The translations under genes and the position numbers were made by a program. Positions 5,702-10,439 of a stretch of DNA of 10,439 nucleotides are shown in pieces. The notes under the pieces were generated by a model, which saw only the letters and a list, made by a program, of their open reading frames with translations, was not told the DNA's origin and made no database searches. Source of the DNA: CAZWRK01 sp964635875 (GTDB taxonomy: Bacteria; Pseudomonadota; Gammaproteobacteria; Burkholderiales; Aquaspirillaceae). The stretch lies in NCBI GenBank assembly GCA_964635875.1, contig CAZWRK010000139.1:1-10439 (forward strand), written 5' to 3'. The number at the start of each line of letters is the position of its first letter. The first letter of the stretch is position 1.

Positions 5702-7588
5702 TTATACCACCAGATAAGCTGAGTGATGAAGCCCATTGCGCAACGCTTCGAGAAAGGCGCGACGATCCGCGCCGTCGAGTGGCGCGGCAAAGATTTTTTC
5801 GCGATAGCGTGCCATCAACTCATCGGGCTGCAGGTGCACATAGCGCAGCATATCTTCGATGGTGTCATGCATTTCGACGCCACGGAAGCTGACTTCTCCG
5901 GCCTCATCCAAATAGACGTTGACGCTATCGGTGTCGCCGAAAAGGTTGTGCATATCGCCCAAAATTTCTTGATAAGCGCCGACAAGGAAGACTCCAAGGA
6001 GATATTCTTCGCCTTCTTTCAGGTCGTGAACTGGCATCGTTGATTCAATACTTTGTTGGTCAACGTACTGGGTCACTTTGCCATCCGAATCGCAGGTTAA
6101 ATCTTGCAAAACTGCGCGTCGGGTCGGTTGTTCATCAAGGCGGTGAATCGGCGTGATCGGAAGCAATTGATCAATCGCCCATGTGTCGGGGAGCGACTGG
6201 AAAACCGAGAAATTGCAGAAGTATTTATCTGCTAGCTTGTCGCCAAGTTCGTCAAATACAGGACGATGGGAGCGCTGTAGCGTGTTCAGTGCACCATAAA
6301 TACGGCGGCAAAGTGCAAGGTAGCATTGTTCTCCGAGGGCTTTTTCGCGAATGCTGAGAATGCCGTTCACGTACATTTCTGAAACTGTTGCGACATATTG
6401 ACCGGCGCGGAAATAGGTTTCGGTTGCGGTCAGGATATCTGCACTGGTGGCCAGCTCGTAAAGTTTGGCAAGCGGTGCGGGCATTGCGTCGACGGTTTCG
6501 CTGGATAAGGCCGGTACATCAACAGCGGGGCGTTCAACGTCGGTGACGTTGACAATCAACACCGCATGATGGGCGGTCAGCGCGCGGCCGGATTCGCTCA
6601 TGAGATTCGGATAAGCGATGCCTTGCTCGTCGCAGAAGTCCTTGACCATCGACACGATCGTTTCTGCATATTCGCCGATGGTGTAGTTGACTGAGCTGTC
6701 GTTGCGCGAATGCGTTCCATCGTAATCGACGCCCAATCCGCCGCCGACATCGAGGTGATCAAGCGGCAGTCCTAAGTGAACCAGTTCGCCAAAATAACGG
6801 ATGGCTTCATGAAAGCTATGTCGATAGTCGGAGATGTTGGCAATCTGCGAGCCCATATGGAAGTGCAGTAGCCGCACGGAGTTTTTGAGGCCCGCAGCAA
6901 TAAAGCGGTCTGCGACTTGGATCAGTTGCGCAGCAGAGAGACCAAATTTGCCTTTTTCACCGCCGGTGTCGGCCCATTTTCCACCTGCTAATGTGGAGAG
7001 GCGCACGCGGAGGCCAATATTAGGGGTGACGTTGAGTTTAGCGGCCTCATCAATCACGTATTGCACTTCGGATTCTTTTTCGATCACGATAAAAACGCGA
7101 TGACCAAGTTTTTGTCCGATCAGTGCGAGATGGATGAACTCGCGGTCTTTGTAGCCATTGCAAACGATGGTGCTGCCTTGTGGCGCGAGCGCGAGGACGG
7201 CCATGAGCTCGGGCTTGGAGCCCGCTTCTAAGCCAATGGGTAGGGTTGGGTCGGCAATAATGCCTTTGACGACGGCTTCTTGTTGGTTAACCTTGATGGG
7301 GTATAACAGGGTGTATTGGCTGGTGTAGTCGTAGTCTGTTCGTGCTTGGGTAAAGCCTTCAATAATTCGGCGCGCGCGTTGCTGGAGAATGTCGGGAAAA
7401 CGGACAAGCAAGGGGAGGGAAAGGCCGTTTTCGCGTAATTTGACCGACAATTCATAGAGGTCAATGTCTGCGCCTTCGCGGCCCTTGGGGCGCACGATGA
7501 CGTTGCCGTTATGGCCTGCGTCAAAAAAGCTGACGCCCCAGTGTCGAATACCATATAAATTGCAGCTATCGTTGATGGTCCATGCCAT
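5702..7588 (-). CDS. speA: Biosynthetic arginine decarboxylase SpeA
   Basis: A PLP-dependent fold-III decarboxylase that turns arginine into agmatine, the precursor of putrescine. The 628 residues compare with about 630-660 in the family. Lys99 in LLYPIKVNQQ is the PLP lysine. HFHMGSQ (242-248), the glycine-rich VGGGLGVDYDGT (281-292) and SESGR (331-335) form the PLP/phosphate site of the TIM-barrel domain. Cys499 in LTCDSDG is the active-site cysteine of the C-terminal domain, followed by Asp500, which helps bind the guanidinium substrate. The C-terminal helical part is complete. AAGGA on the minus strand about 10 nt before the ATG at 7588 supports the start. No agmatinase (speB) or agmatine deiminase gene is adjacent, so the next pathway step lies elsewhere. 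The gene converges on cysK across a shared terminator and follows a terminated small gene, so it appears to be transcribed alone. Confidence 0.97.
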   Translation of the reverse strand: MAWTINDSCNLYGIRHWGVSFFDAGHNGNVIVRPKGREGADIDLYELSVKLRENGLSLPLLVRFPDILQQRARRIIEGFTQARTDYDYTSQYTLLYPIKVNQQEAVVKGIIADPTLPIGLEAGSKPELMAVLALAPQGSTIVCNGYKDREFIHLALIGQKLGHRVFIVIEKESEVQYVIDEAAKLNVTPNIGLRVRLSTLAGGKWADTGGEKGKFGLSAAQLIQVADRFIAAGLKNSVRLLHFHMGSQIANISDYRHSFHEAIRYFGELVHLGLPLDHLDVGGGLGVDYDGTHSRNDSSVNYTIGEYAETIVSMVKDFCDEQGIAYPNLMSESGRALTAHHAVLIVNVTDVERPAVDVPALSSETVDAMPAPLAKLYELATSADILTATETYFRAGQYVATVSEMYVNGILSIREKALGEQCYLALCRRIYGALNTLQRSHRPVFDELGDKLADKYFCNFSVFQSLPDTWAIDQLLPITPIHRLDEQPTRRAVLQDLTCDSDGKVTQYVDQQSIESTMPVHDLKEGEEYLLGVFLVGAYQEILGDMHNLFGDTDSVNVYLDEAGEVSFRGVEMHDTIEDMLRYVHLQPDELMARYREKIFAAPLDGADRRAFLEALRNGLHHSAYLVV

Positions 7589-7834
7589 GAAACTGTTTCC
7601 TTTTTATCGGAATTAACAAATTCGCCCTCCGTTTCACGGCATTCGGCCGAAGTAGCGCCTTCCAGTTCGGGTCGATCTGTTCGATTTGAACTCTGGTTGC
7701 GGGGAACGATTCAGGGCGCGGATTGTAACAACAATAATGCGCGAATATTTCAGTAAATCAAGGCAAGGATGATCAAATTGGCAAGAAAGTGGGGCAATAC
7801 GCCGATATTGGGCTTGATTCACCGAATAGGGCGC
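7589..7834 (-). other. Upstream region and leader of speA, no gene seen
   Basis: These roughly 245 bases hold no coding sequence with a good ribosome site. They carry the candidate speA promoter and a leader of about 125 nt. A 10-bp TTCGGCCGAA palindrome lies in the leader, but no riboswitch or attenuator fold is recognisable by eye. Confidence 0.45.
7722..7730 (-). promoter_or_regulatory. Candidate extended -10 promoter element of speA
   Basis: The minus strand reads TGTTACAAT: a TACAAT -10 (5/6 match to TATAAT) with the extended -10 TG one base upstream. No good -35 is present at 16-18 bp, which is common for extended -10 promoters. Transcription would begin near 7715. Confidence 0.35.
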
Positions 7835-7860
7835 AACAAAATGCGCCCAAGAGGGGCGCA
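7835..7860 (-). terminator. Rho-independent terminator of the DUF3149-like gene
   Basis: On the minus strand TGCGCCC, a 5-nt loop and GGGCGCA (7860-7842) are followed by TTTTGTT (7841-7835). It starts 20 nt after the stop of the small membrane-protein gene and insulates speA from it. Confidence 0.85.
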
Positions 7861-7879
7861 TAGAGGATGACAAGAAGCG

Positions 7880-8032
7880 TTATTTCTTGTTGTCTTCGGA
7901 TGGCGGCGGTGCTTCGTTTGCTTTCCGAATGAAGAAGGCGACGGCATAGCCCACAACCAACGAGGCGACGACGATCGTGACCAGACTCATAATACCGACA
8001 TCTGACGACAGCATTTCTTTGAGCAGTTCCAT
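7880..8032 (-). CDS. Small single-span membrane protein, DUF3149-like
   Basis: A 50-residue protein with a short amphipathic N-terminus (MELLKEMLSSDVG), one hydrophobic segment at about 13-35 that ends in Arg-Lys (36-37), and an acidic/proline-rich hydrophilic tail ending in Asn-Lys-Lys. The N-terminal LLKEMLSSDVGI pattern is that of the DUF3149 family of small proteobacterial membrane proteins, which has no known function. The ATG at 8032 is chosen because AAAGGA ends about 7 nt upstream; the longer frame to 8080 adds 16 residues without a ribosome site and unlike the family. It is the first gene left of an FNR-like box at 8123-8136 and has its own terminator, so it is probably monocistronic. 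The family call rests on recognition of the N-terminal pattern. Confidence 0.8.
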   Translation of the reverse strand: MELLKEMLSSDVGIMSLVTIVVASLVVGYAVAFFIRKANEAPPPSEDNKK

Positions 8033-8122
8033 TTGCGTATCCTTTAGTGTAGACAAACTGGATGCGTCGATAAAAGGCATTCAGTGAGTGGTTCCATTGT
8101 GGATGTGCCTGAAATAGCCGTA

Positions 8123-8136
8123 TTGATCTATGTCAA
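8123..8136. promoter_or_regulatory. FNR/ANR-like box between divergent small membrane-protein genes
   Basis: TTGAT-CTAT-GTCAA matches the FNR/ANR consensus TTGAT-N4-ATCAA at 9 of 10 arm bases. Its centre is at 8129.5. With the usual class II spacing of 41.5 bp, the plus-strand start would be near 8171, where TATGTT (8160-8165) could be the -10. The minus-strand start would be near 8088, where CACAAT (8101-8096) could be the -10. Either or both genes may respond to oxygen limitation. Confidence 0.55.
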
Positions 8137-8235
8137 ATGAAAAAAATGCTGAATTTGGTTATGTTGTTAGGCGTGCTGCAAAGAAGATCTGTGCAAAGTG
8201 TGCGTAAAATGTGATTTTGACCAATAAGAGGTTCT

Positions 8236-8586
8236 ATGTATTCGATTCAGCCTAATGAGTTTGATCAATTGAAATCCCTAAGACAGATTACTTTGCTGGT
8301 CTATATCTTGCAGGGACTGTCGTTATTTTTAGCGGGTGTTCCTATTATTGCTGCCATAATCATCAACTATGTGAAGCGTGATGAGGTTCAAGGTACGTGG
8401 CTTGCTTCGCACTTTAACTGGCAAATTCGTACGTTTTGGTTTGCTTTGTTGTGGAGTGTTTTGGGTGGGGTCACTGCTTTTTTTGGTGTTGGCTTGATTG
8501 TGTTGTTTGTTGCATGGGTGTGGACGATTTATCGGATTGTTAAAGGTTGGTTGTATTTTAACGATGGTAAGTCTTTGCCAATGTAA
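8236..8586 (+). CDS. DUF4870-like multi-span membrane protein
   Basis: A 116-residue inner-membrane protein with hydrophobic segments at about 18-46, 66-80 and 82-98. Between the first two is a soluble loop, VKRDEVQGTWLASHFNWQIRTFWF. This KRDEVQGTWLASHF-like stretch before the second segment and the closing YRIVKGWLYFNDGKSLPM are typical of DUF4870-type proteins, whose function is unknown. AAGAGG (8226-8231) 4 nt before the ATG supports the start. It is followed after 25 nt by the DUF1289 gene, with no terminator between them, so the two are probably cotranscribed. The FNR-like box about 100 nt upstream may control the pair. Confidence 0.88.
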   Translation: MYSIQPNEFDQLKSLRQITLLVYILQGLSLFLAGVPIIAAIIINYVKRDEVQGTWLASHFNWQIRTFWFALLWSVLGGVTAFFGVGLIVLFVAWVWTIYRIVKGWLYFNDGKSLPM

Positions 8587-8599
8587 TGTTGCGAGGTCT

Positions 8600-8604
8600 A
8601 AGGA
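8600..8604 (+). promoter_or_regulatory. Ribosome-binding site indicating a TTG start for the DUF1289 gene
   Basis: AAGGA lies 7 nt before TTG at 8612. No ATG or GTG in this frame downstream of the preceding gene's stop codon gives a complete DUF1289 domain. Confidence 0.6.
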
Positions 8605-8611
8605 TTTGCAG

Positions 8612-8797
8612 TTGAATACTTTGCTTCACTCTCAGACGGATAGTCCATGTATTGGTTATTGCAGTACTGCATTGGGTGATGATGTGTGTCGTGGGTGCGG
8701 TCGGACGTTTGAAGAAGTGACGTTTTGGAATGTGTACAGCGATGAGGAAAAGAAGGCCGTGATGCATCGTTTGCAAGCGTTCAAGCAAAAGCCATAG
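8612..8797 (+). CDS. DUF1289 four-cysteine protein, TTG start
   Basis: From TTG at 8612 it has 61 residues. It shows the DUF1289 pattern SPCIGYC-N8-CRGCGRTFEEV-FW, with Cys13, Cys17, Cys26 and Cys29 placed to bind a metal or Fe-S centre, then a short helical tail with SDEEKKAVMHRL. The family is widespread in proteobacteria and has no settled function. The frame is open far upstream into the DUF4870 gene, so picking the longest frame gives a false N-terminus (from 8498). The in-frame ATG at 8564 also lies inside the upstream gene and lacks a ribosome site. It sits 25 nt after the DUF4870-like gene and is probably translated from the same message. No clear terminator follows. Confidence 0.85.
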   Translation: MNTLLHSQTDSPCIGYCSTALGDDVCRGCGRTFEEVTFWNVYSDEEKKAVMHRLQAFKQKP

Positions 8798-8944
8798 TGT
8801 GTTAGCAATACCCTTGTAACTTGAGTCAGGCTGAATAAGGTGCAATAAAGAGTTCGGTTTTTGCCCGTGAGGGTATACATTTAAAACAGGCTCCGGCCAC
8901 AAGCTGGCGATACTTATAGTGCTTCACCCTCTACGGGAGGTCGT
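8798..8944 (+). other. Intergenic region before the arginine-rich small gene
   Basis: It holds a possible -10 (TATAGT, 8915-8920) without a convincing -35, and a strong GGGAGG ribosome site (8935-8940) 4 nt before the next ATG. An independent promoter is plausible but weakly supported. No gene or RNA is recognised. Confidence 0.35.
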
Positions 8945-9145
8945 ATGCATATTAGTCAAGGCGCAGAACGTTTTAAGGCTCGTCGCAATTGCACGATTGC
9001 GGATATTTTGCGAGGTGTTCCTTACGCAAAACCGAGTCAAACCCAACTGGATCGCGAGCGAAGTTTACGCGACCGGCGGCGTGCATTAGCTGAACGACGT
9101 GAGATTGCTGCGGATACGCGCGATTACATTATCGACCCGACTTAA
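8945..9145 (+). CDS. Unrecognised arginine-rich 66-residue protein
   Basis: I do not recognise this family. The 66-residue product is soluble and highly charged, with 13 arginines. Residues 34-60 (QLDRERSLRDRRRALAERRE and onward) look like one long charged helix with alternating Arg and acidic residues. A shorter mixed N-terminal part has a single Cys16, and there is a Tyr-Ile-Ile-Asp tail. There is no signal peptide, membrane segment or known motif. The gene is likely real: GGGAGG lies 4 nt before the ATG, and the frame occupies a space with no competing gene. It stands alone on the plus strand between the DUF1289 gene and the HTH gene. RNA, DNA or protein binding by the basic helix is only a guess. 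Confidence 0.7.
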   Translation: MHISQGAERFKARRNCTIADILRGVPYAKPSQTQLDRERSLRDRRRALAERREIAADTRDYIIDPT

Positions 9146-9225
9146 AGTAACTTTTCTCGCATTGCTTGCGTCGCTGGCTTCCGGGCGAGGGGCGCTGCTT
9201 CATAGGCAATTTGTGCCATTTTGTC

Positions 9226-9249
9226 GATGATTCTTAAAAAAGAATGATC
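9226..9249. repeat. 10-bp imperfect inverted repeat upstream of the HTH gene
   Basis: GATGATTCTT (9226-9235), AAAA, AAGAATGATC (9240-9249) pair at 9 of 10 positions. It is followed by TTTGGTTTTT on the plus strand, so it could be a weak AT-rich terminator for the arginine-rich gene. It could equally be an operator for the HTH gene that starts 66 nt downstream. The sequence does not decide between them. Confidence 0.45.
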
Positions 9250-9314
9250 TTTGGTTTTTATCTGTCTATCATTGCATGAAGCTGTTTTCAAACTAGGCAA
9301 AGGCGGGTTCATCA

Positions 9315-9617
9315 ATGAAGTTCGACAAAATTATTAATCCACGCGATATTCGTCGCAAGTTAGGGATTAACCAGCAAGAGTTCTGGAGTCAGATTGGCGT
9401 GACCCAGTCTGGCGGATCGCGCTATGAATCTGGTCGTAATATCCCGAAGCCTGTACGAGAGCTTTTGCGTCTGGTGCATATTGAGCAAGTTGATCTCTCA
9501 AAGGTAAAAAGTGAAGATTTTGAAGTGATTGGTTATCTGAAAGAAACGCATCCAGATTTATACAAAAGCTTGAAAAAAGCAGTTCGAGCAAAAACAGAAC
9601 CTGATGATGAGCTCTAA
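9315..9617 (+). CDS. Small helix-turn-helix (XRE-like) DNA-binding protein
   Basis: A 100-residue protein whose residues 9-54 form an XRE/Cro-like helix-turn-helix: NPRDIRRKLG (first helix), INQQEFWSQIG (second helix), VTQSGGSRYESGR (turn and recognition helix), then KPVRELLRLV. The part from about 56 on is acidic/basic and helical (EDFEVIGYLKETHPDLYKSLKKAV) and may mediate dimer contacts. AAAGGCGGG (9299-9307) is a loosely spaced ribosome site. There is no partner toxin or metabolic gene beside it: the left neighbour is the arginine-rich gene, and the right neighbour, ihfB, converges across a terminator. Its target is unknown; autoregulation through the inverted repeat upstream is possible. 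Resemblance to a HigA-type antitoxin is limited to the generic HTH. Confidence 0.85.
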   Translation: MKFDKIINPRDIRRKLGINQQEFWSQIGVTQSGGSRYESGRNIPKPVRELLRLVHIEQVDLSKVKSEDFEVIGYLKETHPDLYKSLKKAVRAKTEPDDEL

Positions 9618-9657
9618 TTTGCTTTGCAGGTACTCTTCTTTCCGTTGTATGAAATAG

Positions 9658-9690
9658 AAAATGCCGCGATTTAATCGCGGCATTTTTATT
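9658..9690. terminator. Bidirectional terminator between the HTH gene and ihfB
   Basis: A perfect 13-bp stem (9658-9670 with 9674-9686, core GCCGCGAT / ATCGCGGC) with a 3-nt loop is followed by TTTTTATTTT on the plus strand and TTTTCTATTTC on the minus strand. It ends the HTH gene on one side and the rpsA-ihfB operon on the other. Confidence 0.92.
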
Positions 9691-9726
9691 TTATGGGGAA
9701 CGCTTTTAGCGGTTCACAGACTACCC

Positions 9727-10011
9727 CTAAGCCCGAGCATCTACACGCTCACGTAACTCTTTTCCGGCTTTAAAGTGTGGAACGTACTTTTCGGGCACGT
9801 TAACACTTGAGCCAGATTTTGGGTTACGGCCGACACGCGGGGGGCGGTAGTTGAGATCAAAGCTTCCAAAGCCACGAATCTCAATGCGCTGCCCTTGGGA
9901 CAGGCTGGAGGCCATGGCATCGAGGATGATCTTAACGGCCATCTCGGTGTCCTTAGCCACCAGCTGTGGGTAGCACTCCGCGAGCCTTGCGATCAGCTCG
10001 GATTTTGTCAT
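9727..10011 (-). CDS. ihfB: Integration host factor beta subunit
   Basis: IHF-beta pairs with IHF-alpha to bend DNA sharply at specific sites in transcription, replication and recombination. From the ATG at 10011 it has 94 residues, the usual length. The MTKSELIARLA start, the IEIRGFGSFDL core (residues 43-53), the GRNPKSG arm with the intercalating Pro64, and YVPHFKAGKELR are all IHF-beta hallmarks; the N-terminus and the RIEIRGFGSF context favour IHF-beta over HU. A GTG immediately before the ATG could add one residue. The ribosome site is AGGGTGG on the minus strand, overlapping the end of the 12-nt gap after rpsA, so the two genes are one transcript. The rpsA-ihfB order is conserved in proteobacteria. 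Confidence 0.96.
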   Translation of the reverse strand: MTKSELIARLAECYPQLVAKDTEMAVKIILDAMASSLSQGQRIEIRGFGSFDLNYRPPRVGRNPKSGSSVNVPEKYVPHFKAGKELRERVDARA

Positions 10012-10023
10012 CACGCCACCCTA

Positions 10024-10439
10024 TTACTCGGCGTTATTTGAGAGCTTCGCTTTCAGCAGCGCACCCAGATTAGTTGTGCCAGCGCTTGAGTCAGCTGTTT
10101 GCAAGTTTTTCATTGCACCGGCTTCATCTGCAAAGTCTTTTGCTTTCACTGACAGCTTCAGGCTACGACCTTTGCGATCAATGTTGATGATCAAGGCTTC
10201 CACTTCATCACCTTCTTTGAGGTGAGTGCGGATGTCTTCAACACGGTCGCGAGTCAGCTCAGAAGCAGGCAGGTAGCCTTCAACATCGCTATCGAGAGTG
10301 ATCACAGCACCTTTAGCATCCAGAGATTTTACAATCCCTTTCACTAGGCTGTTTTTGTCGTTCATACCAACATAGTTGGTGAACGGGTCGCCATCCAACT
10401 GCTTGACCACTTCCAGCACGTCCCGGGCCTTGAAACAGG
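10024..10439 (-). CDS. rpsA: 30S ribosomal protein S1, C-terminal part only
   Basis: S1 brings mRNA to the 30S subunit through repeated OB-fold (S1) domains. About 128 C-terminal residues are visible from VKQLDGDPFTNYVGMNDK (10407 downward). This covers the last S1 repeat (VKGIVKSLDAKGAVITL, VEGYLPASE, DRVEDIRTHLKEGDEVEALIINIDRKGRSLKLSVKAKD) and the flexible tail ending LGALLKAKLSNNAE. The first and larger part, about 430 residues, lies beyond the right edge. The outermost bases, 10408-10439, translate to CFKARDVLEV instead of the expected ISLG-type lead into VKQL, so this edge may be misassembled. The gene is 12 nt upstream of ihfB and cotranscribed with it. Confidence 0.95.
   Translation of the reverse strand, partial: CFKARDVLEVVKQLDGDPFTNYVGMNDKNSLVKGIVKSLDAKGAVITLDSDVEGYLPASELTRDRVEDIRTHLKEGDEVEALIINIDRKGRSLKLSVKAKDFADEAGAMKNLQTADSSAGTTNLGALLKAKLSNNAE
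10408..10439. other. Window-edge sequence that does not fit rpsA
   Basis: S1 homology stops abruptly at 10407. In no frame do the last 32 bases give the ISLG-type residues that precede VKQL in S1 proteins. This could be a contig-end error, a chimeric join or true divergence; the segment is too short to assign. Confidence 0.5.

Noticed and set aside
7634..7873. 79-aa minus-strand frame upstream of speA
   Set aside because: It covers the terminator of the DUF3149-like gene and the speA promoter, and the product looks random.
8808..8876. ATACCC (8808-8813) and GGGTAT (8871-8876), resembling CsoR operator arms
   Set aside because: The arms are 57 nt apart rather than about 5, so they cannot form one operator.
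9315..9617. HTH gene as the antitoxin of a HigBA-like toxin-antitoxin pair with the arginine-rich gene
   Set aside because: The upstream 66-aa protein has no RelE/HigB features and is 169 nt away; the only similarity is a generic HTH fold.
10411..10439. Edge sequence resembling a conserved 16S rRNA segment (CCCGGGCCTTG) or, in another frame, Leu-Phe-Gln-Gly-Pro as in engineered protease sites
   Set aside because: The matches cover only 11 to 15 bases and do not extend, so neither rRNA nor vector origin can be claimed.

Overview
The window looks like ordinary chromosome of a betaproteobacterium. The sequences of PPK1, YggX, CysK, SpeA, IHF-beta and ribosomal protein S1 resemble the order Neisseriales (Chitinibacteraceae/Deefgea-like relatives). 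This placement is an inference from protein character; no search was run. Both ends cut genes: ppk on the left and rpsA on the right. A run of 100 Ns interrupts cysK, so this is draft scaffold sequence.

Layout. Positions 1-1663 (minus strand) hold the N-terminal two thirds of polyphosphate kinase ppk, preceded by yggX (Fe(II) trafficking / oxidative-damage protection) with a hairpin terminator between them. Positions 1664-1926 are a divergent regulatory region. It carries two tandem TGTCA-N6-TGACA palindromes over the likely yggX promoter, a 7-bp dyad, and a CsoR-type operator (ATACCC-N5-GGGTAT) just before copA. Positions 1927-4705 (plus strand) form a copper-homeostasis unit: copA, a Cu(I) P1B-ATPase with two HMA domains, then a CsoR-family copper-sensing repressor. 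Its likely operator lies upstream of copA, which suggests a closed feedback loop. Positions 4844-5446 hold cysK (cysteine synthase), broken by the assembly gap, followed by a strong bidirectional terminator. Positions 5702-7588 (minus) hold biosynthetic arginine decarboxylase speA, the entry to putrescine synthesis through agmatine.

From 7880 to 9617 there are small genes: a 50-aa single-span DUF3149-like membrane protein (minus), a 116-aa DUF4870-like membrane protein (plus), a 61-aa DUF1289 four-cysteine protein with a TTG start, an unrecognised arginine-rich 66-aa protein, and a 100-aa helix-turn-helix protein. An FNR/ANR-like box lies between the first two and could serve both. A bidirectional terminator then separates the HTH gene from ihfB and rpsA (minus), the translation / nucleoid-protein operon running in from the right edge.

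I see no mobile element, CRISPR array, tRNA or rRNA, and no clear new multi-gene system. The most interesting signals are regulatory: the paired palindromes at yggX, the CsoR operator plus adjacent second dyad at copA, and the shared FNR-like box between two small membrane-protein genes.
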